Of a DNA stretch of 64,000 nucleotides, positions 8,583 through 16,420 are shown one piece after another. A model generated the notes under the pieces. That model had not been told where the DNA came from, ran no database searches, and saw only the letters and a list, made by a program, of their open reading frames with translations. A program made the position numbers and the translations under genes. Numbering within the stretch: the stretch's first letter is position 1; each line of letters starts with the position of its first letter. The stretch lies in contig JAWKMU010000004.1 in the NCBI GenBank assembly GCA_041392065.1, positions 248,001 through 312,000 on the forward strand, read 5' to 3'. The DNA comes from CAJQLB01 sp041392065 (lineage in GTDB: Bacteria > Bacteroidota > Bacteroidia > Flavobacteriales > Flavobacteriaceae).

Positions 8583-9896
8583 CTAATATTTTAACCACTT
8601 AAATAATTCTTTATAACTTGGCTTTTTTCCATACATTAAAATACCAACTCTATAAATTTTTGCCGCAAACCAAACGGTAAACACAAAGGTTGCTATTAAT
8701 AAAACCAAAGCTATTAGCTGCTGCCAAATTGGTACACCAAAAGGTATTCGCATAAGCATAACCACAGGCGAGGTTAATGGAATAAACGAAAATACAGTTG
8801 AAACCGTTCCGTGAGGGTCTTCAATAACAGTAAATACACCAACATAAACAGCCAAAATTAAAGGCATTAAAATAGGAAGCATAAACTGTTGTGTGTCTGT
8901 TTCGTTATCAACTGCTGCACCAATAGCTGCATAAAGCGAACTGTATAATAAATAACCACCAATAAAAAACAAAATAAACGCGATAACTAAATTGGTTATT
9001 GGCAAATTATAAATAGCAGACATTAAGTTTTGCATCTGACCCTGAACCTCAGGAGTTTGCACTGCTTGTTGCATCATTTCCTGTTGTGGTGTTTGCACTG
9101 CTGCTAAATCTATACCAAAAATAAGCGACACTACTGTAAGTAAAACCGTTCCTAAAATGATCCAAATAACAAACTGTGTGATACCAGCCAATGATGTGCC
9201 AATTATTTTTCCCATCATAAGTTGAATGGGTTTTACTGAAGAGATTATGACTTCAATTATCCTACTTGTTTTTTCTTCAATTACGCTTCGCATGATCATG
9301 TTTCCATATATTATGATAAACATAAACAACAAATAACCTGCAAAACCACCAAACGCTAACTTTACAATGTTATCCATTTTAGACGTTTTTTCTCCTTGGT
9401 AACTTTCCTGAGCAATATCTACTGAGGTTTTTGAAGCTGTTATTTTTTCAATATCAACACCATCTTGTTGTAATTTTAAATCTGTTAGCTTTTTTTCCAA
9501 CTTACTTTCCATACTGGAAATAAGAGTAAGTGAAGGTGTGTCTTCCGAATAAAACCTAATGTACTTTGCCATTAAGTCTAAATCGTCATTTTTAGAAATA
9601 TGCAACAAACCATACTCCTTGTTTTTTTCAACTTGAGCTTTAGCTTCATTTAATGAAATATCACTAAGAATATTGTAAGTTGTATTATCTGTATTCTTAA
9701 AAATTGGACTTATCAAGCCAGACTCGTCCAAAATTGAAATAGTTCGTTCTTTATTGTTGTTTAATTGCGATAAATAAGCTACAACTGCAAAAAGAACAAT
9801 CATGATGATTGGACTTAAAATAGTCATAACAATGAACGACTTATTTTTTACCTTGGTTAAATATTCTCGCTTTATAATTAGAGGAAGGTGGTTCAT
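8583..9896 (-). CDS. ABC-2 type exporter permease (NatB-like)
   Basis: This 437-residue membrane protein has one N-terminal helix (KSFIVMTILSPIIMIVLF), a large extracytoplasmic domain (about 45-190), then five further helices from about 195. The cytoplasmic motif VIEEKTSRIIEVIISSVKP is diagnostic of NatB/YhaP ABC-2 permeases. It pairs with the ATPase immediately upstream (9899-10825, 2-base gap) in a two-component exporter. Substrate is unknown: NatAB exports sodium in Bacillus, but related pairs move other compounds. Confidence 0.9.
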   Translation of the reverse strand: MNHLPLIIKREYLTKVKNKSFIVMTILSPIIMIVLFAVVAYLSQLNNNKERTISILDESGLISPIFKNTDNTTYNILSDISLNEAKAQVEKNKEYGLLHISKNDDLDLMAKYIRFYSEDTPSLTLISSMESKLEKKLTDLKLQQDGVDIEKITASKTSVDIAQESYQGEKTSKMDNIVKLAFGGFAGYLLFMFIIIYGNMIMRSVIEEKTSRIIEVIISSVKPIQLMMGKIIGTSLAGITQFVIWIILGTVLLTVVSLIFGIDLAAVQTPQQEMMQQAVQTPEVQGQMQNLMSAIYNLPITNLVIAFILFFIGGYLLYSSLYAAIGAAVDNETDTQQFMLPILMPLILAVYVGVFTVIEDPHGTVSTVFSFIPLTSPVVMLMRIPFGVPIWQQLIALVLLIATFVFTVWFAAKIYRVGILMYGKKPSYKELFKWLKY

Positions 9897-9898
9897 TA

Positions 9899-10825
9899 TT
9901 AATTATTTTTTACCGTTTGAATAAATATATCGTTGGCAGAAGGTATTAACTCATTAAAATGATTAACCTCAGCGTTTTGTGTTAAAAAAGTTAGCAAATC
10001 GTTTGAAGTTTCTGTAGGTTTTAACTTGATATTAAGTTTTAAATCATCATTTAATGATTTAAAGTCAGCTTTTGAAATTTCAAATTTTTGCTGAATAATA
10101 TCCTTTAACTTACTTTCATTATCAGTAACCAAACCAACTTCAAAAGTGTTGGTTTTATAGTTTCGTTTAATGTCTTGCAATTTACCATCCAAAATCTTGT
10201 TTGATTTATGGATGAGCGCAATGTGGTCGCAAAGTTCTTCAACAGATTCCATACGATGTGTTGAAAAAATAACCGTTGCTCCTTCATCACGCAATTGCAG
10301 TATTTCGTCTTTAATAAGATTTGCATTAATTGGGTCAAACCCTGAGAAAGGCTCATCAAAAATCAGCAATTTAGGTTGATGCAAAACAGTGACTACAAAC
10401 TGAATTTTTTGCGCCATTCCTTTAGAAAGTTCTTGGATTTTTTTATTCCACCAATCGCCAATTTCTAATTTATCAAACCAATATTTTAAGCGTTGTTTGG
10501 CTTCAGATTTACTCATGCCTTTAAGCTGTGCTAGATATAACGCTTGTTCACCAACTTTCATTGATTTATAAAGTCCTCGTTCTTCTGGCAAATAACCAAT
10601 ATGCTGAATATCACTTGGTTTTAATGGTTTTCCATCCAATAGCACATGACCAGAATCAGGCATTGTAATTTGATTGATGATTCTGATTAATGTAGTTTTT
10701 CCTGCTCCATTTGGACCTAATAATCCAAAAATGCTTCCTTTGGGCACTTCAATTGAAACGTTGTTTAATGCCTTGAAATCGCCAAAATTTTTAGAGACTG
10801 AATTAGTCACTAACAAATTATCCAT
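9899..10825 (-). CDS. ABC exporter ATP-binding protein (NatA-like)
   Basis: A 308-residue nucleotide-binding subunit with Walker A LLGPNGAGKTTLIR, signature LSKGMAQKIQF, Walker B LLIFDEPFSGFDP, and the H-loop in FSTHRME. The last 80 residues are the C-terminal extension typical of this ABC-2 ATPase subfamily (DUF4162-like). It is the first gene of a probable operon running to PPK2 (10825 down to 5692). A TATCTTTA near 10857 resembles a promoter box but lacks its last G, so I do not list it separately. Confidence 0.92.
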   Translation of the reverse strand: MDNLLVTNSVSKNFGDFKALNNVSIEVPKGSIFGLLGPNGAGKTTLIRIINQITMPDSGHVLLDGKPLKPSDIQHIGYLPEERGLYKSMKVGEQALYLAQLKGMSKSEAKQRLKYWFDKLEIGDWWNKKIQELSKGMAQKIQFVVTVLHQPKLLIFDEPFSGFDPINANLIKDEILQLRDEGATVIFSTHRMESVEELCDHIALIHKSNKILDGKLQDIKRNYKTNTFEVGLVTDNESKLKDIIQQKFEISKADFKSLNDDLKLNIKLKPTETSNDLLTFLTQNAEVNHFNELIPSANDIFIQTVKNN

Positions 10826-10921
10826 CTAATTCTGTTTAGTGTTTTTAAATAAGTGTGGTAAAGATATTAAATGTTACAGCAAGTTAAAGGCATAATTAAA
10901 AGAATTGCTAAAAAAACAAAA

Positions 10922-10949
10922 CCCACCCTTAAAATAAATTAAGGATGGG
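10922..10949 (-). terminator. Rho-independent terminator of grpE-dnaJ
   Basis: CCCACCCTTAA (10922-10932) pairs with TTAAGGATGGG (10939-10949), one mismatch, six-base loop. The minus-strand transcript continues TTTTGTTTTTT, a good U-tract. Confidence 0.75.
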
Positions 10950-10973
10950 AAAAATTGCTATGAAAAAGAAAAA

Positions 10974-10998
10974 TTACCACTAATAGAATTAGCGGTAA
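10974..10998 (-). terminator. Second tandem hairpin behind dnaJ
   Basis: TTACCACTA (10974-10982) pairs with TAGCGGTAA (10990-10998) with one mismatch and a 7-base loop, followed on the minus strand by TTTTTCTTTTT. It precedes the terminator at 10922-10949, giving two hairpins in series. Confidence 0.5.
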
Positions 10999-11103
10999 AT
11001 CAAATATACTGTTTTTTATTAAATAAATAGAAAATGTATAAAATAACTTTTTCCAAATGGATAAATTGAAAGACTTTCCTTACTGAATAAAAGGATATGC
11101 TTT

Positions 11104-12219
11104 TTATGAGAACATATCTTTTACCTTTTCAAAAAAAGATTTATCAGAACTTTCTGGTTTTGGCTCAAAATGTTCACTATCTCTCATACTTTCAAAAAAG
11201 TCCTTTTGCTTTTTATCAAGGGTTTTTGGTGTCCATACATTAACATGCACTAATAAATCACCTTTTCCGTAACCATTTATGCTTGGTATGCCTTTACCTC
11301 TTAATCTTAGTATTTTACCAGATTGCATTCCAGGTTCAATTTTAATCCGTACTTTTCCTGTAACTGTATCAATTTCTTTTGAAGTTCCTAAAACAGCATC
11401 AGGTATACTCACATATAACTCATAATGCAAGTTATCTCCTTCACGTTGTAAAGTTGGATGACTTTCTTCAGTAATGGCAACAAGTAAATCTCCAGAAATT
11501 CCATTTCCTGGAGCTTCATTACCTTTTCCTGACACTTTAAGCTGCATACCATCTACAACTCCTGCTGGTATTTTAATAGAAACTGTTTCTTCACTTAATA
11601 TTAACCCTTGGGCATCTGCTCCAGCTGGTTTTTTGTCTATCATCTCTCCTGCTCCACCACAAGTAGTACAAGGTGAAGAGGTTTGCATACGACCTAAAAT
11701 GGTATTCGTAATTCGTGTAACTTGTCCAGAGCCATTACAAGTTGAACATGTTTTGTAAGTGGTTCCAGAAGCTTTTATTTTTCGTTTTACTTTTATTTTT
11801 TTCTCAACACCATTAGCAATTTCTTCAAGTGTTAGTTTTACTCTTATTCTTAAATTGCTTCCTTTTACAACGCGTTGTCTTTGTCCTCCAAAACCTGAAA
11901 ATCCGCCTCCACCAAAAGCTCCTCCAAAAATATCTCCAAACTGGCTGAATATATCATCCATATTCATGCCTCCACCACCAAAGCCTCCAGCTCCTTCAAA
12001 AGCTTGATGTCCAAATTGGTCGTAACGAGCTTTTTTATCAGGATCGCTTAACACTTCATAAGCCTCGGCAGCTTTTTTAAAGTTTTCCTCTGCGTCTTTA
12101 TTGTCAGGATTTTTATCAGGATGATACTTCAAGGCCATTTTTCGGTAAGCCTTTTTTATCTCGGCAGCAGATGCATTTTTGTCAATTCCTAATATGTCGT
12201 AATAATCTTGTTTTGCCAT
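11104..12219 (-). CDS. dnaJ: Chaperone protein DnaJ (Hsp40), reduced zinc-finger form
   Basis: Co-chaperone that delivers substrates to DnaK and stimulates its ATPase. Residues 1-70 are the J domain with HPD (YHPDKNPD), about 72-115 the Gly/Phe-rich linker (GAGGFGGGG), then the cysteine-rich region and the C-terminal substrate-binding beta domains (SIKIPAGVVDGMQL, RGKGIP). Canonical DnaJ has four CxxCxGxG motifs. Here only two are visible: CSTCNGSG near 156 and CTTCGGAG near 182, enough for one zinc site. I recall the same reduced form in other flavobacterial DnaJ. It lies 14 bases behind grpE. Confidence 0.96.
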   Translation of the reverse strand: MAKQDYYDILGIDKNASAAEIKKAYRKMALKYHPDKNPDNKDAEENFKKAAEAYEVLSDPDKKARYDQFGHQAFEGAGGFGGGGMNMDDIFSQFGDIFGGAFGGGGFSGFGGQRQRVVKGSNLRIRVKLTLEEIANGVEKKIKVKRKIKASGTTYKTCSTCNGSGQVTRITNTILGRMQTSSPCTTCGGAGEMIDKKPAGADAQGLILSEETVSIKIPAGVVDGMQLKVSGKGNEAPGNGISGDLLVAITEESHPTLQREGDNLHYELYVSIPDAVLGTSKEIDTVTGKVRIKIEPGMQSGKILRLRGKGIPSINGYGKGDLLVHVNVWTPKTLDKKQKDFFESMRDSEHFEPKPESSDKSFFEKVKDMFS

Positions 12220-12233
12220 TGTTTTTTTGTTAT

Positions 12234-12773
12234 TTATTGACCAATTACGACTTTAGGAAAACGGATTACTTTATCGCCAAGCTTATATCCTTTCTCTATA
12301 ACATCAATAATTTTTCCTTTTAAATCTTCGGTTGGTGCTGGAATTTGTGTCACAGCCTCGTGGTCGTCTGCATTAAAAGTATCGCCTTTAGCAATCTTAA
12401 TTACAGATAAACCTTTTTGCTCAAGTGTAGAAAGTAATTTCTGGTATATAAGCAACACGCCTTTTCTCAAAGCTTCAGCTTCTTTGTCTTCTTCTATATG
12501 ATTTAAAGCACGTTCAAAATCGTCAAGTACAGGAAGCATGGCTACCATAACATCTTGACTTGCAGTTTTAAACAAATCGATACGCTCTTTTGTTGTACGT
12601 TTTTTATAATTTTCAAATTCAGCAAATAGTCTTAAAAACTTATCTTTTTCGTTTTTAAGCTCCTCTTGCAACTGTTCTTCAACTGATACAGTTTCAACCT
12701 CTTCTTGCTTTATATCGTTTACTTTTTCTTCAACTTGTTCTTCTATCGCGTCTTTTTTAGTTTTCTTGCTCAT
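12234..12773 (-). CDS. grpE: Nucleotide exchange factor GrpE
   Basis: GrpE releases ADP from DnaK. The 179-residue protein has an acidic coiled-coil N-terminus (about 1-60, EEQLQEELKNEKDKFLRLFAE), the central helix with FENYKKRTTKERIDLF, and the C-terminal beta wing ending in GYKLGDKVIRFPKVVI. ATG is the complement of 12771-12773; an in-frame GTG one codon earlier is the only nearby alternative. It is the first gene of grpE-dnaJ, with a clear promoter at 12820-12852. Confidence 0.96.
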   Translation of the reverse strand: MSKKTKKDAIEEQVEEKVNDIKQEEVETVSVEEQLQEELKNEKDKFLRLFAEFENYKKRTTKERIDLFKTASQDVMVAMLPVLDDFERALNHIEEDKEAEALRKGVLLIYQKLLSTLEQKGLSVIKIAKGDTFNADDHEAVTQIPAPTEDLKGKIIDVIEKGYKLGDKVIRFPKVVIGQ

Positions 12774-12819
12774 CACTTATATAAACTCGAATATTATTTT
12801 TTATCTCATTAATGGTTGG

Positions 12820-12852
12820 CAAAAGTACTGCCATTATTATTAAAATGTCAAA
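12820..12852 (-). promoter_or_regulatory. Bacteroidota-type promoter of grpE-dnaJ
   Basis: On the minus strand, TTTG (12849-12852) stands 21 bases before TACTTTTG (12820-12827). This matches the primary sigma-factor consensus of Bacteroidota (TTTG/TTG, 17-23 bases, TAnnTTTG). It lies about 45 bases before the grpE ATG. Confidence 0.65.
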
Positions 12853-12905
12853 ATGTCACTAAAATATTTTGCATTTTTTTTAACAAAAAATATTTTTCCA
12901 ATCAG

Positions 12906-12913
12906 TACTTTTG
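12906..12913 (+). promoter_or_regulatory. -7 box of the YceI lipoprotein gene
   Basis: TACTTTTG fits TAnnTTTG and ends 26 bases before the ATG at 12940. I see no convincing -33 box. Confidence 0.5.
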
Positions 12914-12939
12914 TTACAACACTAAACATTTAAAAAACA

Positions 12940-13578
12940 ATGAGAACAAACTTTTTAAAAATTTTTACAATTGTAGCTATTGGAGCAGCTGTTGTGAGCT
13001 GTAAGAAAAAAGCAGACGAGGCTGCAACAACTGAAGCCACTGAAGTTGCTATGTCTGAAGCTGCTTCTGCAAAATATATGGTAAACACAGAAGAATCTGT
13101 TATAGAATGGAAAGGTTACAAGCCTACTGGATCGCATGTTGGTACTATTAAAATAGAATCTGGAGTTTTTACAGTTAATAATGGAGCTCTTGAAAGTGGT
13201 ACTTTTATTATAGACATGAACAGTATTAAAGATAATGATGGTAGCGAAAGACTTGAAGGTCATTTAAAAAGTGCCGATTTTTTTGAAGTTGAAACTTACC
13301 CAAGTTCTGCCTTTGAGGTTACTGGCTTTGAAATGGTTGAAGGTAAAGCCATGCTATCAGGAAACTTAGCTTTAAAAGATGGAAAAAACAATGTAACATT
13401 TCCTGTAACAATTTCTGAAGAAGGTGACACCTTTACACTTACAAGCGAAATGTTTACCATAGACAGATCAAAATGGAACGTAAAATATGGTTCTAAATCG
13501 TTTTTTGACAATTTAGGAGATAAATTTATTAACGATGATATTGAGCTAAAGGTAACTGTTAAGGCTAAAAAGTCTTAA
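12940..13578 (+). CDS. YceI-family lipoprotein
   Basis: A 212-residue lipoprotein with signal peptide and lipobox (AAVVSC, Cys22), an Ala/Glu-rich spacer, and a YceI lipocalin-like beta-barrel from about residue 48: ESVIEWKGYKPTGSHVGTIK, FIIDMNSIKD, LEGHLKSADFFEVETYP and MFTIDRSKWNVKYGS are all family hallmarks. YceI barrels bind isoprenoid-type lipids, and the precise role here is unknown. It is monocistronic, with its own promoter box and a strong terminator at 13600-13627. Confidence 0.92.
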   Translation: MRTNFLKIFTIVAIGAAVVSCKKKADEAATTEATEVAMSEAASAKYMVNTEESVIEWKGYKPTGSHVGTIKIESGVFTVNNGALESGTFIIDMNSIKDNDGSERLEGHLKSADFFEVETYPSSAFEVTGFEMVEGKAMLSGNLALKDGKNNVTFPVTISEEGDTFTLTSEMFTIDRSKWNVKYGSKSFFDNLGDKFINDDIELKVTVKAKKS

Positions 13579-13599
13579 GCTTAAAACATATATTTTTTT

Positions 13600-13627
13600 A
13601 AAAGCCACTCTTGTTGAGTGGCTTTTT
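13600..13627 (+). terminator. Rho-independent terminator of the YceI gene
   Basis: AAAAGCCACTC (13600-13610), a TTGTT loop, and GAGTGGCTTTT (13616-13626) form a perfect 11-bp stem that runs into TTTTTT. Confidence 0.85.
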
Positions 13628-13669
13628 TATTGACTTTGCAAGAAAAAACAACTAACTTCGCTTTTGGAC

Positions 13670-13719
13670 GATATCATTCATAAACACGTTGACAAATGAT
13701 ATCTTAACCGTTACCCAAC
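13670..13719 (+). repeat. Left boundary of a cassette-like unit: inverted repeat plus ACCGTTACCCAAC
   Basis: GATATCATT (13670-13678) and AATGATATC (13695-13703) are perfect inverted repeats. They are followed by TTAACCG and TTACCCAAC (to 13719), directly before the ATG at 13725. The ACCG here recurs at the far end of the downstream element (14286-14289), suggesting that a unit 13711-14289 is bracketed by the same word. Confidence 0.4.
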
Positions 13720-13724
13720 ATTTG

Positions 13725-14147
13725 ATGAACGACAAGGAAATTGGAAAATTGATTAATGAATTACGCAGTCAAAAAAATTATGACGAAGCGTATATTGGAT
13801 ATTTCCAATATGGCGGAGGTCCTGAAGAAAGTTACATAAAAGCAAATAGACAAGGACTTGAACTGCACGCCGCTGAACTTTTAGAAGCAGCACTTGAAAC
13901 GGAAAAAGAATTTGAAAATGGAAAAATTAAAACGTTTGGACTTGACGAAGGAATTTCAGACGAAGAAAGTGATTTTTTATTTGACTATGTTGAGTTAAAA
14001 AAAGAAGCTCGAAAAGGAATTAAGCCTGATTCTGATTATAAAGAAACGTGGAAAGACAAGTTGTTCAAATATTTCTTTTTTGGAATTTTAATTGGATTAG
14101 GACTATTAATAATAATCGGAATTGTGACTGTAATATCTTGGATTTAA
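13725..14147 (+). CDS. Hypothetical protein with one C-terminal membrane helix
   Basis: A 140-residue protein I do not recognise. From ATG 13725 (MNDKEIGKLI) it is soluble, acidic and helical for about 110 residues. It then has a basic patch (ETWKDKLFKY) and a single 24-residue hydrophobic helix (FFFGILIGLGLLIIIGIVTV) at the end, so it is probably tail-anchored with the bulk in the cytoplasm. A longer frame opens with TTG at 13689, but those 12 codons run through the inverted repeat and the ACCGTTACCCAAC word, so I reject that start. The gene is enclosed by repeat-like sequence on both sides and may be a transferable cassette gene. Confidence 0.6.
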   Translation: MNDKEIGKLINELRSQKNYDEAYIGYFQYGGGPEESYIKANRQGLELHAAELLEAALETEKEFENGKIKTFGLDEGISDEESDFLFDYVELKKEARKGIKPDSDYKETWKDKLFKYFFFGILIGLGLLIIIGIVTVISWI

Positions 14148-14157
14148 AAAATAAAAA

Positions 14158-14289
14158 ACGTTGGTTAACAATGTATAACCGCAATTACGGCGGATTCGAC
14201 TACGTCCGAATCCACTCGGAATTGCTAACGTCAGTTCTTAACCGAAAAACATTAACTTTAAACCCGTAACTGACGGTTATACGAGACCG
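14158..14289 (+). repeat. Structured intergenic repeat-like element
   Basis: This 130-base element is richer in G+C than its surroundings and has nested perfect inverted repeats. GTATAACCG (14173-14181) pairs with CGGTTATAC (14274-14282). CGTCAGTT (14229-14236) pairs with AACTGACG (14268-14275). GGATTCG (14192-14198) pairs with CGAATCC (14207-14213). It starts ACGTTGGTTAAC just after the stop of the 140-residue gene and ends ACGAGACCG. From memory, very similar sequences recur between small genes in other Flavobacteriaceae; I could not verify that here. No coding frame of interest crosses it. Confidence 0.6.
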
Positions 14290-14307
14290 AAAGCGAAACC
14301 TCAAAAA

Positions 14308-15213
14308 TCACAATACATCTTCAAGTGCTGGCTGTAATTGGTAATATTTAAAGGTAAAACCTAAATCTTCTATTTTTTTAGAACTTACACGTTGGCTTTC
14401 TAAAACCAAAGTACTCATTTCGCCTAACACAAATTTTAAAACAAAACTTGGAACTGCTGGTAGTAAAATTGGTCGTTTTACCTCTTTGGCAATGCTTTTT
14501 ACCATTTCTCTTTGAGTTACAGCATTTGGTGCAACTCCATTAAAAATGCCTTCAAATGTGTTATTAACTACATACATAAAGATGGCTGCTAAATCTTCAA
14601 TGTGTATCCAAGATTGCCATTGGTTGCCACTTCCTAAAGTACTGCCAACAAACCACTTTATTGGCTTCACCAATTGTGGCAAAGCTCCTCCTTGTTTAGA
14701 CAATACAATACCAATCCTAATTTTTGAAACTTTAATGTTTAGACTTTTAAATTGGTCAGCTTCATTTTCCCAAGAAGTTACAACCTTAGCCAAAAATCGA
14801 TCATCAAAATCATTAAAGTCTTCATCATAATACTGGGTTAATGAATCTGGATAAATACCAATAGCACTTGCAGAAACCAGATGCTTAAGGGTAATATTTT
14901 TAGTTTTAATCGTATTGTAGAGTAATTGTAAAGCTTCTACTCTACTTTTAAGTATTTCTTCTTTGTAAGCATTCGTCCATCGTTTTGCAATCGTTGCACC
15001 AGCCAGATTAATAATTACCTCTACACCTTCAAAACAATTTACATCAATTTCACCAAAACTCGGATTCCAATAAAAGCCTTTATAATTTGGCTTGTCCTTT
15101 AATTTAGATTTAGAAGTTGATAAATAGTGAACAGCAATATTCTGGTTATGACATTGCTTTACAATCTCCTTACCTACCAAACCTGTTGCTCCTGTAATTA
15201 AAATGCGTTGCAT
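14308..15213 (-). CDS. TIGR01777-family NAD-dependent epimerase/dehydratase-like protein
   Basis: A 301-residue Rossmann-fold protein of the extended SDR class. The nucleotide-binding start is ILITGATGLVGKEIV; further motifs are VIINLAGATIAKRW and VSASAIGIYPD (an S and Y of the SDR active site), with a C-terminal DUF1731 segment (FVLKFVLGEMSTLVLESQRV). The family (YfcH-like) has no established substrate. A TAAATTTG box on the complement of 15218-15225 lies only five bases before the start, so either it is not the promoter or the mRNA is nearly leaderless. Confidence 0.9.
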   Translation of the reverse strand: MQRILITGATGLVGKEIVKQCHNQNIAVHYLSTSKSKLKDKPNYKGFYWNPSFGEIDVNCFEGVEVIINLAGATIAKRWTNAYKEEILKSRVEALQLLYNTIKTKNITLKHLVSASAIGIYPDSLTQYYDEDFNDFDDRFLAKVVTSWENEADQFKSLNIKVSKIRIGIVLSKQGGALPQLVKPIKWFVGSTLGSGNQWQSWIHIEDLAAIFMYVVNNTFEGIFNGVAPNAVTQREMVKSIAKEVKRPILLPAVPSFVLKFVLGEMSTLVLESQRVSSKKIEDLGFTFKYYQLQPALEDVL

Positions 15214-15279
15214 GTTGCAAATTTACAAAACAAAGCAGTCAATAAATTTTTATTAGTAAGGGTTTAACAGTAAATTATC

Positions 15280-15990
15280 TTATTTTTTTGTTGCTCTTAA
15301 CATGTGTCGTTTTCCTGGAGGTCCTTTTAGTCTTTCAACTGTAAAACCTAAAGCTTGCATGTTGCGTTTTACTTCTCCAATTGCTGCATAAGTAACCAAT
15401 ATACCTTTTGGTTTTAAAGCGTTATACATGATTTCAAAAATAGATTTGTTCCAAAGTTCGGGTTGCACTCTAGCTCCAAAAGCATCAAAATAAATGAGGT
15501 CAAAAGCATTAACATCAGCTATATCTAAAAAGAATTGTTTACGCTTTTGAAGTTTGAAATTAGATATGATGTGATGTTGCTTTTCCCAAGACACTTTATG
15601 AAGTTTATTAAAAACCGTTTGATTTTCTACTGAAATCAACTCTACATAATTAAGTTGATTAATGTCTTGCATTGAAACAGGATAAGCTTCAACACCAACA
15701 TAATTGACTTTTACGTTCAGTTTTTCAGCTTCGAGTAAAGTTAAAAAGGCATTGAGTCCTGTACCAAAGCCAATTTCTAAGATTGATGCTTTGATACTTC
15801 GACTGAGCTCAGCACAAGCTTCCTCAGCATGACAATTTTTATTTAATGAAAAAAAATGATGCAGTCCTTCTTTTATAAATACATGTTGCGCTTCTTGTAT
15901 GGCGCCATGTTTAGAGTGATACTGCTCGTTCCAATCTTCAATGTGAATGGTTTTAGAACCGTCTGCAGTAGTAATGATCTTGCGTTTCAA
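15280..15990 (-). CDS. mnmD: tRNA U34 5-methylaminomethyl-2-thiouridine methyltransferase MnmD
   Basis: SAM-dependent enzyme that methylates the wobble uridine side chain nm5s2U34 to mnm5s2U34 in tRNA. The 236 residues cover only the methyltransferase half of MnmC, which is the stand-alone MnmD form. Motif I is ILEIGFGTGLNAFLTLLEAE, the acidic motif NYVGVEAYP, and the catalytic region FDLIYFDAFGARVQPELW. KGILVTYAAIGEVKRNMQALGF and KRHMLRA close the domain. It follows the c-heme gene by 2 bases in an operon starting at 16930. Confidence 0.88.
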   Translation of the reverse strand: MKRKIITTADGSKTIHIEDWNEQYHSKHGAIQEAQHVFIKEGLHHFFSLNKNCHAEEACAELSRSIKASILEIGFGTGLNAFLTLLEAEKLNVKVNYVGVEAYPVSMQDINQLNYVELISVENQTVFNKLHKVSWEKQHHIISNFKLQKRKQFFLDIADVNAFDLIYFDAFGARVQPELWNKSIFEIMYNALKPKGILVTYAAIGEVKRNMQALGFTVERLKGPPGKRHMLRATKK

Positions 15991-15992
15991 AA

Positions 15993-16418
15993 TTACTCAA
16001 TAAGTAATTTCTTAATTCTTGGAATTGGGCCAACACATTTTACACTATGGCAAGAAATACATGCATTAATAGCATTATTATAACGTGTAATTAGTTCTTC
16101 TTGAGGAGCTTCGAAAATTTGTTTTTGGGCTTCAAGAAAAAGCTTTGAGAACGACTCAAAACGTAAATCTCTATGAGAATCATTCGTTAAAACTGCAGAA
16201 TGTATGTTATCGAATTTTTCTGGGTAAGTTGCACTTAAGGCGCCATCAATTATTTGCTGCTTTATACTTTCGTTAAAAGCGTACATCTCATTCATAAGTA
16301 GAGCCATCTCAGACCTTTCTGCCATAATTAAAGCTTGCTTCTCCTGTGGTTCTTCTTGAGATTTTTTGCATCTAAGAAGAACCAAGGTCAAGCCAATAAA
16401 CAAATATTTTAATCGCAT
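15993..16418 (-). CDS. Small exported c-type heme protein
   Basis: This 141-residue protein has an N-terminal export signal (MRLKYLFIGLTLVLLRC; the Cys could be lipidated, but Arg at -1 makes a poor lipobox), a mostly helical middle, and one c-heme motif CISCH near residue 125, followed by VKCVGPIPRI. The layout (four-helix-like body, CxxCH near the C-terminus) resembles cytochrome c' or c554-type proteins. It is placed 2 bases after a DUF4920 gene and 2 before mnmD. Partner and redox role are unknown. Confidence 0.65.
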   Translation of the reverse strand: MRLKYLFIGLTLVLLRCKKSQEEPQEKQALIMAERSEMALLMNEMYAFNESIKQQIIDGALSATYPEKFDNIHSAVLTNDSHRDLRFESFSKLFLEAQKQIFEAPQEELITRYNNAINACISCHSVKCVGPIPRIKKLLIE

Positions 16419-16420
16419 TA

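Noticed and set aside
11474..12007. Two proline-rich open frames on the strand opposite dnaJ
   Set aside because: They are antisense shadows of the Gly/Phe-rich and zinc regions of a certain dnaJ; they have no leader or family match.
13689..13724. TTG start extending the cassette gene
   Set aside because: These codons run through the inverted repeat and the ACCGTTACCCAAC boundary word; ATG 13725 is the natural start.
14158..14289. Calling the structured repeat an integron attC site
   Set aside because: Core sites do not match GTTRRRY and RYYYAAC as expected and no integron integrase is in the window. Kept as an unclassified element.
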